Notes: generated by a model from the sequence alone, not told the origin. Counted from the first letter of the stretch, positions 22,156 to 33,608 are shown. The stretch: 64,000 bases of DNA from Desmodus rotundus (GCF_022682495.2 NC_071399.1:9839342-9903341), one strand, 5' to 3'. Translations and numbers: made by a program.

Positions 22156-23150
22156 GAAGCTCATACAGATCCCATTTCGGTTCCCTTACTCATGACGTTG
22201 AACCCCAGCAAGTCTCCGCTCTGTCTTTGGCATCATCAGTTTTTCCTCGTCATTGGGTCATTCTCACTGGTGCAAGAAATGACATTATTATTTGCATCTT
22301 ACAACACACAAGGACTCTACTTTGTGCTCGAACTACTGCATTACTCCCCTCTACTCCTTATTCCTTCCTGTTTATACTCCCGGCATCTCCCTCAGTTAAA
22401 ACTCCTTGGAAGAGTTGTCAGCGCTTATGTCTTCACTTCTCCGTCCACTTTTCTCCCCCCACTGTAAGCAGGCATTCGCCCCCCAGCCCTCACTGCCCGG
22501 CCAGGGGTGTGCTTAATATCTACTTGAAAGGGTCACCAGTGACCTCCATGGTGCTAAATCCAAATGTTCAAGTTTCAGTTCTTGTCTTACTTGACCTACA
22601 TCCAGCACTTGATACAATTGATTCTTCCTTCTTCTGTGAAACACCTTTCATTCATCTTCCAGAACCACATGATTTGATTTTCTTTTCAAGTCACTATTTC
22701 TCTTTCTCAATTTCCTTGTTTGGTATTTTTTTCATTTTGGGGGCTTCCTAATATTTTACTGTCATGGGACTTAGTCCCTTGATCTCTTCTTTGTCTACAC
22801 TCCTTTGATGTTCTTATCTAACCTTTAAATGCCATCTATATGGTCAACTCTCAAATTTAGTTTACCAGCCTTAACCTCTACTGTTAAGTTCAGAATTGTT
22901 TATCAAAATGTTTACACAGTGTTTTCCATTTCAGTGAATTGTAATGCAATCCTTGTAGAGAACAAGATAAGCTTTGTCTGTGTGGGAAATCTCTTTTGCT
23001 TGTTTTTCTATCCTTTTAACTCATCTTTTTCTTTAACCATCGCTCCTGCAACCAACTTGCACAAATTTTCTGCATATATTTGGCCTCAATGCACTGTGTC
23101 TATCTCACATTCTTATCTGGTGTTCTTCTGCCAGCAGAGCCTGCGCTGTT
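22156..23150 (+). mobile_element. L2 ORF2 reverse-transcriptase fragment (sense), decayed
   Basis: From about 22380 the text follows L2 ORF2: 'aaactccttggaagagttgtcagc', 'ggtcaccagtgacctccatggtgctaaatccaaatg', 'gttcttgtcttacttgacctac...cagcacttgatacaattg' and 'aaatgccatctatatggtcaactctcaaattt'. The last encodes the remnant of the RT active-site box region. The 174-codon frame at 22227-22751 is this fragment and includes the RT-like stretch VLVLLDLHPALDTIDSS. Frameshifts and stops break it. The part beyond about 22930 is uncertain. Confidence 0.75.
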
Positions 23151-23159
23151 GGCACTAAT

Positions 23160-24060
23160 GCATGTCTAAGAAGGAAGTGGAAGGTAGTAACGCCCTATGG
23201 AGCAACCCATGGCCTGCAGGAGATGGAGTGAAGTTTAAAGGTCAGCTTTCTGTCTCACAAGCAAAGGACTCAACTGCCATCCATGGTAACCAGCTGGATA
23301 CAGCAAGCCTATATCACCTTCCACCCCTTTTCCTGTTTTACTTTTTCTGTTCTCCTCACCTGTTTCCTAGGATCAACTCCCTCAACAAACTACCGCTACA
23401 TGAGCTTCTTGGTTGGTATGTGAAGTGGCCTTAGACTTTAGATCCGAAGGGGGAGGATCATGGGCCAGATCATTCTCAGGTCATGTGGGGGTAAGAGCAC
23501 TGCTGCTGGCAGGAAGTGGAAGGGACCCCCTGGAGTTGTGCAGTAGCAGCACAATTACATTCAATACAGACGGGCTGAGATACAGATTGGGGGGGAGTTA
23601 TGGATGCCACAGAACTCGACGCTATGATAGCTATTTGGTCACTTTGGGTATTTCATAGTAGTGGATCATCAGGTAAAGAATGGAGTTATGTATTCATTGC
23701 CAGGAAGAATTACAATTATGGTTACACAGCATATATAGAAAGAAGAATATCCAAAACCCAGGAGATGCAATGGGATGTCTTGATGTTTCCATGTTCAGCA
23801 AAACCTATGAAAAAATGTCTTCACAAGAGTAAGGCAACTAAGTACTCAGCCCCCTTAGGAACGAAGCTCTGGGTCACTCCGCCAGGGGAGCAAGCGGGAC
23901 CTGCCATGGTGACAGCCAAGAGTGGTGGAAATTTACACTGGGTGCTGGAAGAGGCGGCGTCGGTTGGAGCAATAACTGCTGAAGCCTGTTCCACTGTCCC
24001 TCCTGAATTCTTCCTGTACTCAATCTGGTGGTCAGGTCAGACTTGAGAGGTTCCATGGCA
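23160..24060 (+). pseudogene. ERVL-class endogenous retroviral pol remnant
   Basis: The sequence resembles the 3' pol/dUTPase-containing internal region of mammalian ERVL elements: 'catgggccagatcattctcagg', 'ggaagggaccccctggagttgtgcag', 'gctgagatacagattggggg', 'gacgctatgatagctatttgg', 'aagctctgggtcactccgcc'. The frame 23600-24046 retains the short motif WVTPP followed by an acidic/Trp segment seen in that family. Frame changes near 23415 and 23600 and lack of surrounding gag, RT and LTRs show that it is broken and non-functional. It lies directly after the L2. Which exact ERVL subgroup it is needs a search. Confidence 0.65.
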
Positions 24061-24385
24061 GACTAGTTTTAATGGAAAGCCTTAGTGGTTCTGAATGACA
24101 TGCGGTGGGTGAGGGTGGAGTGTCCTATGGGGTGGGGAAAAGTAGGTTTACAGTTGTTCATTGGGGAAATAATACATTAATGAATACATGATAATACAAG
24201 AATAAACTCTGTGTTTCATGCACTCACAATACTTGACTCTTTTTCTGGCTCAGCTCACATCCTCCTGGACCACGTTACTCCAGTCATTTCTGCAGCATCC
24301 AACTTTGCATCAGGAGAGACTCTGAGAAGTCCTTGTCTCAGCCCTACTCTGGGTCCTGGAGTAGCTTCTGATGAAGAGTTAGTAG
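24061..24385. other. Unclassified sequence
   Basis: It could be the decayed continuation of the ERVL remnant, or unique DNA. Nothing specific is recognised. Confidence 0.3.

Positions 24386-24444
<59 letters not shown>
24386..24444 (+). repeat. Compound (GT)n(GA)n microsatellite
   Basis: About eleven GT units run straight into about eighteen GA units with no interruption, so it is likely length-polymorphic. Frames through it on both strands are artefacts (Cys-Val, Arg-Glu, Ser-Leu repeats). Confidence 0.95.
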
Positions 24445-24445
<1 letters not shown>

Positions 24446-24449
24446 CAGT

Positions 24450-26030
24450 AAACAGCTGGGGAGATAAAGTGAAGAGGTGAGTATTCCTCATTAAGCATGT
24501 AGTTTCCTGACCTACGTGGAAAAATTCAGAGTGGCAACCCAGGTCATATCTTTACTTTTGAATATATTAAATTTAAAAACTGTCAAACCCAGCTTTGGGT
24601 TCGGCAAACTCTAAGATATGAGCAAGAACAAATAGCCTGAAATGGTTTTCTAAAGACATAATACCCTTAGTAATTATTTTGTTTGTCTTATTAAGGGTTA
24701 AATTCATTTGACTGAAAGCTTGTATACTTAGAACAACTCTTTGTGTTATTATTGGCTTCTCAAAATTAAAAAAAACTCATAGTGTTTTTTTTTGTCTTTT
24801 TCTAAAGACTCAATAATTAATTTATTTTAGGATGATTTATTCTCAAAAGAAATGGTAACCCCAAAGTGCATTGGGGACATCTTGCCCCTTTAAATCTAGA
24901 TAAGAGTTATTTAGGTGCTTTTTCTCAAGAGAAAATAGAAAGAGCAAGATTGTAGCTAAGATTTCTTCAAATCCCTTTTCATTTACAGTCTCATATTCCT
25001 ATCTGGCTCTTATCTCCACTGAATGATTTCATCCAGGTCACTGCCATTATGCCCTATGATTTGGGGTTTCTTACGGGCACAAATGTTAGGCTCCACATTA
25101 AAACATAAATTACTCCAACAGCTTTCTCTTACAGTGTGTTTCTGTGTGGAAGATGCTAACGAAGGCTGGGAATACTGCTACAGTAAGGAACGATTCATTC
25201 AATGGTGGGCACTTGCCTGGATACCCCTCGTTCGTCTTTAAATGCTAATAAGCTGATGTTATGTGCTCTGTGTTCCGGTGATGTGTGGCCCTCTTCCCCT
25301 TCCGCTTATACCTCTGACTTCTAATTCTTTATTTTAGTGTAAGGTAGTTTGGTCACCTAATGTGTAACGCGTTTGATAAAGAATTAACTGTTTCACTTAA
25401 GTGATTACAAATTAATATAGAGAAATGCAAAAGAAAAGGGAAGGTATGAGAAAGAGATTGGAAGAGAGAAAAAATGAGAGATACAGAGATTTGGTGATTA
25501 GGAAAGATGAAAATAGTGGCAGATACCTACTATTAGTAAGGGTGTGGAGAAATGAAAACAAACCCCAGAAAATTAAAAAAAATTTTTTTTTAAATGTGCC
25601 CATTTCCCATCATGGGAAATAAAGGATCAAAACTTGTATTCAAATAAACAAATTTTATTGTAATTGTTAATGAGTCTTACTTGAATTCACTCAATTCCTC
25701 ACGACTATGAACTCCTGTAGAAATAAAACTTACTGGGGAAACACGTGTCTGGATAAGAACTAGAACGGAAGGTTGAAAACAATGGGTTGAGACATTAGCA
25801 AAGCCTGGTTTCCCACCCTGACTGTGATGGTATCTAACTGGGTGAGCTGGGGTGAGTTACCTCAAACTAGATTTATGTCGTCTGGCCTCTAGCTTCATCT
25901 TCTTTAAAGTTTGGAGGTAGGAATTCATCAGCTTTGATTTCCAGCTGTAAAGATGTCATATGCAATCAAACCGTTGAAAGGAGAATGTTTCACTTTGATA
26001 CATGAATCCTAATGTGACTCGTTGTACTGG
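24450..26030. other. Unique non-coding sequence
   Basis: No gene is supported. 24800-25400 has enhancer-like texture (TAAT cores, ATGCTAATAAG at 25242). A purine-rich part at 25420-25620 yields meaningless 60-codon frames. A possible diverged MIR lies around 25780-25930. Confidence 0.4.
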
Positions 26031-26034
26031 TACT

Positions 26035-26330
26035 TTTCTCTGATTCAAGCCCCATGAGAACTGCTAATGAGGAGTCCAAGTGCCTCAGTGAGTTCTACCT
26101 CTAACCTCTTTTCTCTGAGCCTGTTATCCTCACATGCTAATAAACAGGTACAGAGCGAACGGAAGAGAAGCAGGGAAGCATAAAATGAGAAAATAGTAGA
26201 ACATGGAGTATGGTTAATCCATAAACTGAATAATCTGCCGTTGGACAATTAGGAATGGACCAGCCACTGTAGCTAATTGCATTCTAATTGGCTGTAGTTA
26301 GAAGAAGCTTTTTAATTTTAAACTTTTACA
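26035..26330. promoter_or_regulatory. Candidate conserved element with homeodomain-like sites
   Basis: Repeat-free segment with CTGCTAATGAG at 26061-26071, 'catgctaataaacagg' near 26134, 'gacaattagg' near 26244 and 'agctaattgcattctaattgg' near 26271. It therefore has a cluster of TAATT/CAATTA cores, two of them in tandem. Frames are short. The regulatory role is inferred from motif density only. Confidence 0.4.
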
Positions 26331-27070
26331 AACTAGATTTATAAGAATTGTATATCAGGACATGAGGGAAAGATTATTTTGTTCCTCATGTAATTTTTGT
26401 ACTAAAATCCATAGTATGTAAGAATTATTTAGGGGTTACTTTTCTCCTCTTTGTTTTATGCTTGTTCATTTCATTTGGATTAAATCTTCTTTAAGAAAGC
26501 GTGAGACCTTTTGTATGTTTCAGAAAATGCATTTTTGTGTGAGGCTATACAGAAATAAATGACCAATTAGGAACCCAGACGAAGTGGGAAATGAATCAAG
26601 TACAGGATTTGTGAGTTCTGAGCATACAGTCAAGAATCTAAAAATATATTTTGCATGTAATGAGTATAAAGTATATGTTGTGAGTACAGGGTAGTTTCGG
26701 AATAACACTATATTTGAATCTGTTGAAATAGCAGCAGAGTGTATGCTGCCTGGCGTGCCGTTGGTGAATGAAAGAAGGAGTGGAAAGAGAATGAATGAGG
26801 GGAAGCAGATTTTTTAATCAGAATCATTCTAAATTAATGACTGAACATAAAATCTCAAAGTCTCCATTACAGAGCAATGATTACAAACAATTTTCCCATC
26901 AAGGATCTGCAGGTTTGAAGAATTTTGTCCACTAAACATGATAAGTTTATTTGGTACGTCATATTCTTTTCTCATTTTTAATAACAATGACCTAGCATAA
27001 TAGTACTGACCGAAGTGATCACATAGTCGATTCACATCATGTGTTAAGGTGGTGACAGTGATTAAGGATA
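26331..27070. other. Unique non-coding sequence
   Basis: No recognised repeat or gene. Confidence 0.4.
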
Positions 27071-27074
27071 TGCA

Positions 27075-27275
27075 TTTGTGATGGAGAGCCACAGACTCTT
27101 AACCAGATAGCCTTGGGTTATCTGGTTAAGATAAAACTATTCTGGGTCTCAATTTCCTCTTAAAAGGGGGGATAATACTTTTGTCAACTTTACGAGGTTG
27201 TTTTGAATGAATCCATGAAAAGCACTTAGGACAATGTGTAGGACATAGGAAGCATTGAAGAAATGGTGGCGGTTC
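27075..27275 (+). mobile_element. MIR SINE (sense)
   Basis: 'agccttgggttatctgg...aagataaaactattctgggtctcaatttcctcttaaaaggggggataatacttttgtcaac', then 'gaggttgttttgaatgaatccatgaaaagcacttaggacaatgtgtaggacatagg' is MIR in order, including the CORE and the 3' 'AGCACTTAGAACAGTG' region. Confidence 0.75.
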
Positions 27276-27334
27276 CACACCATGTAGCCTGGGTACTTGC
27301 ATAGATTACTTCCAGTGCTCACAGAAGCATGGCA

Positions 27335-27450
27335 TAGCCTTATGCCCAGTTTACAGATGAGAAGACTGAGGCCTGTTGAGATTAAAAAAAAGGCACCCAA
27401 TGAAACAAAGACTGATTCAGGTCTAGAGCTAAATCCTGTTCCTTTCCACT
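27335..27450 (-). mobile_element. MIR SINE fragment (antisense)
   Basis: 'ttatgcccagtttacagatgagaagactgaggcctg' is the antisense MIR block (ATTTTACAGATGAGGAAACTGAGGC). It is followed by decayed 'ttcaggtctagagctaaatcctg'. It faces the MIR just upstream. Confidence 0.7.
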
Positions 27451-28003
27451 TGTCTCCCCTCCTTTCTCTATCCCTCCCTTAGTCCCTCTTTTTCCTTACT
27501 TCCCTTTCCTTTTCCCCTGTAACACAAATCCTGACCTGCAAGAGATAACCAGTGTTGCTCCTTTACATCAATACAATCCCAGGCAGGATCAAAGGCGCTT
27601 GACATTTCAATTAGCCTTGCAACAGTACTGAAAGTAAACGTACAGTTTCAGTTCAACTCTTAGAAATATGGAAGGTGGCTTTAGAAACTCTATTCCCTTC
27701 GGATTAGGAATGCCTGCTATGAGCAGTTCATGTAAAGGGAACTTCCAGTCTGCTATTTCATAATTCTTCACATTGTAGCTTTAAGTCAGTCATTTAAATA
27801 TGGCCATAAATAAGATCATAAATGAGAGAAAACGTCCTGTTTATTTTTTAATGGAGCATTCTCAATTTTATGACTTTCTAAGTATGAGGAACGTAATGGT
27901 TTCAAAAGTCAATGCCACAACCACCTTACGGGACAAAGAAGAACAATTTTTGCAAAGATGACTCATTTTGAAGACCTCCCAGGACATTCATTCTTTCTGT
28001 TTC

Positions 28004-28006
<3 letters not shown>
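27451..28006. other. Unique non-coding sequence
   Basis: It begins with a pyrimidine-rich stretch (27440-27520). No element is recognised. Confidence 0.4.

Positions 28007-28036
<30 letters not shown>
28007..28036 (+). repeat. Poly-A tract (30 A)
   Basis: An uninterrupted run of thirty A. No polyadenylation signal or retrogene body is visible upstream, so a processed pseudogene is not supported. Confidence 0.95.
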
Positions 28037-28037
<1 letters not shown>

Positions 28038-29390
28038 CATCCACACAGCAGCCGCTGCTTGTCCCAACATCAACATTGATGCTGAGGTTTATAGTCCATT
28101 TTCTGCCTTTTCTGGCCGCGGCTGCTGTTCTGGGGGAGGCACAGGCTGGAGGGGCTCCAGGGCCACACACAGCCAGCCTTCCTATGTGACAGTATCTTTT
28201 ATGGAGCAGAGCAAAGGGAGCACACGCCCTTAAAAGGGGAGGGGACCAGAGATGAAGGAAAGCCTTTGAACAGCCCTCATTACCCTAACCACCAGGACAA
28301 CCACGAAGTGGCATTTCAAGTCTTGGCTGAGGACTGACGAAAGTAAGAGCTTAATGAATAATGGGTAAACACAGTGAAGTGAAAATAGGGTGACTTGAAG
28401 AAGACTGATGCAATTTTATTTATTTTTTAAAAAGTAGAACCTACTTATCCACATCTTGGACTTCCAAGCACTTTTCCAGTTGAGCCAAGTCCATGTCCAA
28501 ACTTCCTGGCCAGCCCCTGCTCCACTGCAGGCAGGCCGGGTTCTCCTCTCCTCATTTTCCTCTTCCTCTTCACTCTGCTCCGCCGGCCCAGCACTGTCAT
28601 TCTGGCCCCTTCTTCCTCTCTGCCCTTTCCCCACCACCCTCCCTCCAGTCCACATGTGGCTTGCTTTCCCCTCAGTTTGGCCAAACATGTTCACTTCCCT
28701 CTTTCAAAAGGCTTTAGGTCCCCCATCCTCCTCTGGAATTTCTGTTTTTAGGGTGAGGCAACTTGGGCCCTCCCCTCTCATGGATGACACACGTTCAGTC
28801 CCTTCCTCAGGAGCAGGCTGGCCCTGCCCCCGCCCTCACCAGGCAGCTGCCTTCGTGGGTAACTTGGCAGCCTCCCTGTTCCCCTTGTAGCTCCTGCCAG
28901 GAGACATTGGTCTCTGAGGTTGCTGCAGAAGAACTTTCCTGTCTCTAAGTAGTATGTGTCAGTGCGCAGGTCACTGGTGGGATAAAACCATACATTAATT
29001 TCTGCCAAAGCCGTTGATGCTTCTCAGATCCCAGAGAAGTCAGTGTCTAAGGTAGTTTTCCTGCATCTTTGGGTAAATAAATGAAGGTGATTGAGGCTGG
29101 TGGCAGGAGAGGATGGAAGGATATCGAAGACATATTTCACATTCTTCCAAGTCTTGCTGAGGGCTGGCTGTCCTGGGCAAAAATAAATTCTGAACCCTGG
29201 ACTTCAATGACCTTCATTAAATTGCTTGCTTTTGGCTTCCATTTTTACCCCTGTTTTTTTTTTTTTTAAACAAAACCTTATATTCTTTGGAGTAAATGTA
29301 CTACATGAAGCTACCTAATCAATCAAAATGACAACAGAGGTTCATGAAGTAAAGTTCATTTCCCCCCCAGATTATATATGAGTTCTGAGG
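28037..29390. other. Unique sequence with a pyrimidine-rich GC block
   Basis: 28450-28960 is C/T-rich on the plus strand and gives frames of 144 codons (plus, 28456-28890) and 92 and 79 codons (minus). None has a recognisable domain. On the minus strand, AAAAAATAAATAAA near 28418-28431 follows the end of the purine-rich stretch and could serve as a polyadenylation signal. That alone is not enough to call a terminal exon. Confidence 0.35.
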
Positions 29391-29394
29391 TGAA

Positions 29395-30085
29395 TCTGGA
29401 AACTTTTTTTCTTTTATTTAAAAAAAATAACAAGTTTTTTCTTATAAAAGTGATGTTCATGATAAAATGAAACAAACAGAAAATATAAAACATGGTTCAG
29501 AGTGGAAGAGATGAGAAGTAAAATTCTCCCCCCAGCCTCCCTCCCAGAGCAGTGGTTCTCAGCTGGGGACAATTTTCACTGCCAAGGGACACTGGGTCTA
29601 GAGGCATTTGATTGGCATACAGGGGTGGGGATACTGCTGAGGGCATCTAACGGGGGGTTTAGAGTTGTTGCAAAGCATCCTTCAATGCACAGGGCAGCCC
29701 CCACCACAAGGAATTATCCAGCTTAGGGTGTCATTCGTGCCTCTAGTGGGGGGACCCTGCCTAGAGTGAAAACCAGGAGCTATGTTTTGCATATTCTTCC
29801 AGAAACTTAAAAATAAATATGTATATTTTTTCACAATTTTTTAACAAAAATTCAAATAGCCTCAGTATATGTCTGCTAATTGGCAACTTACTGTTTTTCA
29901 CTTAAGAATGTCTGGGTTATTTTTCCATATTGATACAGACAATCTACCTCATGTTTTTTTTTACCTTTTGAGTAGTCTTCCATTGGCGCATTGGGCCATA
30001 ACATATTTAACCAGCTCTGAAATGTGGATAATTTTGCTGTCTTTAATGTTTTCCTTTCTTATAAACAAACCTGTTAGGAATGGAT
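29395..30085 (-). mobile_element. Old L1 3' UTR (antisense), interrupted
   Basis: The left part is 'cttttatttaaaaaaaataacaagttttttcttataaaagtgatgttc...aaaatataaaacatgg'. It resumes after the MER5A-like element with 'catattcttccagaaacttaaaaataaatatgtat', 'cttactgtttttcacttaagaatgtctgggttatttttcc', 'atctacctcatg' and 'tttaaccag'. This is an old L1M 3' region in antisense. Confidence 0.65.
29550..29759 (+). mobile_element. MER5A-like hAT-Charlie DNA transposon
   Basis: It opens CAGTGGTTCTCAGCTGGGGA, contains 'catcctt caatgcacagggcagcccccaccacaaggaattatccag', and ends GGGGACCCTG. A 7-bp flank CCCAGAG (29543-29549) / CCTAGAG (29760-29766) with one mismatch is compatible with the 8-bp duplication made by hAT transposases. 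It is nested inside the older L1. Confidence 0.9.
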
Positions 30086-30089
30086 GACC

Positions 30090-32010
30090 GGGAGAGAAAC
30101 CACGCTGAGGGCGGACTCTGTCTCAGCACTTTTGATTTTGCTGCTTTACTTTGGCTCAAAATCTGACTTAGATGTGAAATTCACAATGGGAAGTTGAATC
30201 AGTTTCTCACAGTCTCCGGCTGTCTCCGGACTGTAGCTCCCAGGGGCGTGGGAGGAGGACAGAAGAGAAACTGTTGTGCACCAGGCCACCGTGGAGTTTA
30301 TGCCGTAAACATTTTTAACGTCTAGCTCCCAAGCCAGCGAATCATGTCAGCTATGGAAATGTTAGGCTTAGGGGCTCATGATATCTGAATCGCTTCCAAA
30401 ACTTTTATTAAGGATCTGGATTAGTTAAAATATGCGAGAGAGAGTCTAGTTGTCCCTTAGATTCATAAAGAAACAACCACTTCAAAGCCAACCCCTCATC
30501 ATTTAAGTTGATTTTTTTCTTGCTGTGTGAGATCAGCCCAGTTCTGTCAGTTGACAGACATCTTTGGCTGCTTTCTATGTCTACTTTCTTTAGATTAGAA
30601 AAGCAAGGTCGTGCATATTATCCATCCATGAGAAAGGGAACATGTGATTCACACCACACAGTGTTGCTGTTATTGGTACGGGGATGTGCACGCTGACTGT
30701 TTAAGGTCAATGTTACCTTCACGACCCCCCAGGGAGGAGCCTATCACAAGGAGAATACTGTGTAATGATATGTACTTTGCAAGAACATAGCTGACCACAA
30801 CTCCAGTACATTTCAGTTCTTGATTCTTGAACTGTGGGGACTTACCTCTTTCATCTCCCTTCGAGCAGCATGGGAGGTAGTTTTCTTTCAAACTCGTCTC
30901 TGCTGCCAGTGTGAAGGCCGGTCAAAGTTCATAACTGGAGGAACGGCTTTAAAAGAAGAAATAACTGCTTTAAAAAATGATTGCTTCTCACCTACAGGAG
31001 TTGCAACATTCTTTTACATATATTTATATCTGTTGTTATGCCTTAACCTGTTCTGTCCTTTCTTCAGCCTCACTGCCTTTCACCCTGGCAACGAGCCACA
31101 TTCTCATATAAACAGGATCCTGCTTTTTCCATAGAGATAAAAATAAAAGAGTAAAAATGACCAGCTCTCTCTGAGGCCTCACATATAAATAGGATTATTT
31201 TTCAGGGCTCCTGTAGAACCTTCCATAAGTAGCTACAGGTTGTGAGGAGCTGGTGCTGGAATCATAGGCTCCCCGGTTAGTGATTTTGCTATATGTTCCA
31301 GATAGGTGCTCTCGGGGATGTGGCAAGAAAGGCCCATGGGCAGGGCCAGCAAGATCCGAAAGTTAGTTAACGCTTCCTCTGCCAATGGTTCACTAAGTGA
31401 CTGAATCATTCAGTCATTTCTTCCATCTGATAAAGTGATTTGATACGAAGAAGTGGCCACATTTTCTTATCTTCTTAGAACCCAGAAGCTGTACAGGGCC
31501 ATGGCCAAATCTACTTTCAACTGTTTCTCCATAAATCTTTGGGGGGAAACATTTATGAGGACTCAGCTGTTGAAAGATGACCCAAAGAGAAAGTGCATAA
31601 TTATGTAGACAGCAGAGCGAATGGGAAATAAGGGAGTGAACACAAGAAGACCTGTTAGAAGAGAACGGGAATGTGTTAGGGATTTTCTTCAGTTGGCCAT
31701 GAACGTTCCTGACCTTGAACAACTTCATGTTTTAGACCCCAGTGCAGAAGTTTAAAAAGGCAGAAAGAGTGTCTGATGATGTCTAAGAAAGAACTATTTT
31801 TTAAGACCCCTTTCTCTGGGGATTCAACGTATAGGAAGATTCTCAACTCGAGACACATACAGAGCTCAGTCCACCAAACCCTGCTCCGGCTCCTCCACAA
31901 ATCTTTTTTAGATGATTCCTCTCACAGAGTCGTTTGGTATTGACTGTATTATTCTATGAAAACATCCTCCAAAAATGACTTGTATTTGTTCTATTCACAC
32001 TCCCTAGGGG
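30090..32010. other. Unique non-coding sequence
   Basis: No repeat is recognised over about 1.9 kb. Frames reach 104 codons on both strands without recognisable content. Some CpGs are kept near 30080-30260 and 31880. Confidence 0.4.
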
Positions 32011-32011
32011 G

Positions 32012-32052
32012 TATTAAGTAGCTCAAGTGATGGGATATTAAGTAGCTCAAGT
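32012..32052 (+). repeat. 24-bp tandem duplication
   Basis: TATTAAGTAGCTCAAGT occurs at 32012-32028 and again, identical, at 32036-32052, separated by GATGGGA. This gives a period of 24 bp. Confidence 0.9.
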
Positions 32053-33397
32053 CCTCTATTTAAAATTCTATACCAAATTTTCAAAAATCGGCTTGCATAT
32101 GAGTCAGTCTCATTAAAATGAATGTCTTTAAGTTTGCAAGGATGATAAGGATGAAGAGCAAAAAAGTGTAACTTGTTGTCTGGCTTCTTGACATCATAGC
32201 ATCATCTTAAAAAAAAAAGTTTTCTTCATTCTCCACTTGAGTGCTGAGTGAACTGAGTTCTTAACAAAAAAGAAAAGAAAAGAACTTCTTTATGCAGTCC
32301 AGGTCTTCAAGTTCACATGCCTAGAGGCTTGCATAAAAATAGTATGGGCTGAACCTCCCAGTGAAGTTGTTTTTCCTAACAGAACAGTTTCTGAAAATTG
32401 GGACTGAAATTACAGTTTGCATGTTGCAATGTATTGAAATTCCCTTCTACTTTACTCTAAATAGCATTGTACTATATCCAATTGTGGGGATGGAATAAAA
32501 CTACCAGAGGAGGTTTCCGAGTGTCATTCTTACATGAAAATGCTGCTGGTTACACATGGAAACTTCATAAATGGGAAAAGGTAGCAAAACAAGGTGACAG
32601 GAGCTGACTTAATGCTTTGGGGATTATGATTTTTATTATCAGAAAGGAACAAGATTTCCATTTTTTGGTGTATATTAAAATATGTGTATTTGTACTATTC
32701 CACATATACATACATATTTATATATTGTATTTTTAGGTTTACTTGCATATATTATAATTTTGATGCTAAAAGCTGTGTCATAAGGGCATATTCTTATAAT
32801 CTTTTTAATATTAAAAACTTTTGAACCAAAGGGAACTTAAAAAGAAATCACTTTTTTTTTTTTTTTTTTTTTGCCAGAGACAGACAAAAAGTTTCCATTG
32901 TCATGAAGCAGTTATAATTTATAAACGTAATTACCATTGATGTCCTGGAAAGGGAATCTAGGGAAATTCAAATCGGTATTTTAAAAAATGACACCCAATT
33001 TATTATATATCTTCTGAAAACATTAGCAACTTGCTTTTCCATGATATGCAAATGGGTCTATCTCCCAGATCTCCCTACGGCAATGCCTCACTTATTTCCC
33101 TGCCTATTTGCCAAAAGGGGCTAGTGTGAGTATATGCTACCTCTCTGAAAGTCACACATTTCTACCATGGGGTTCATTTTCTTGTTAGCTCTCATAAAAA
33201 TCTGTATTTGTATTATTTCTTGATTTACTGTTGCATTTAAATATATACTTTCAAGTTATTGTTGCCAATAATGGGCCAAACTATTAGGTGCCTTCTGATG
33301 TGATGCATGTCCCTTTGTGGCATTTCTGTCCAAAGTGGGTATCCAGAATCCAATCTGGAAGACATAGCAGACAAACCAAATCTGAGGAACAAAATAT
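32053..33397. other. Unique sequence with a poly-T run
   Basis: AT-rich, with a 21-T tract at 32852-32872. No gene or known element is recognised. Confidence 0.4.
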
Positions 33398-33608
33398 GCC
33401 CTGGCTGGTGTGGCTCAGTGGATTGAGTGCTGGCCTGCAAACCAAAGGGTCGCAGGTTTGATTCCCAGTCTAGGGTGCATGCCTGGGTTATGGGCTGGGT
33501 CCTCACAAGGGACACGCAAGAGGCAACCACACATTGATGTTTCTCTCCCTCTCTTTCTCCCTCCTTTCACCTCTCTCTAAAAATAAATAAATAAAATCTT
33601 TAAAAAAA
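33398..33608 (+). mobile_element. VES-type bat SINE (sense), near full length
   Basis: The head is GCCCTGGCTGGTGTGGCTCA. The pol III A box TGGCTCAGTGG is at 33411-33421 and the B box GGTTTGATTCC at 33455-33465 (the CpG decayed to TG). Then come 'gaggcaaccacacattgatgtttctctccctc', a CT-rich run and 'aaaaataaataaataaaatcttt'. This is the best-preserved copy for placing the lineage. No clean target duplication is visible. A 97-codon minus-strand frame over it is an artefact. Confidence 0.93.

Noticed and set aside
22227..22751. Longest open frame (174 codons)
   Set aside because: It is the decayed L2 reverse-transcriptase region. The frame holds an RT-like stretch but shifts and stops, and an LTR splits the element.
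24386..24491. Frames of 78-89 codons through GT/GA repeats
   Set aside because: They are microsatellite translations (Ser-Leu, Arg-Glu and Thr-His repeats), not proteins.
28007..28036. 30-A tract as the tail of a processed pseudogene
   Set aside because: No AATAAA, coding similarity or target duplication upstream. It is better called a homopolymer.
28456..28890. 144-codon plus-strand frame
   Set aside because: Low-complexity Ser/Pro/Leu composition from a C/T-rich tract. Equally long frames exist in other phases.
33411..33465. tRNA-like A and B boxes, possible tRNA gene
   Set aside because: They belong to the tRNA-derived head of a SINE. No cloverleaf acceptor stem or anticodon arm is complete, and the same head recurs at the other SINEs.
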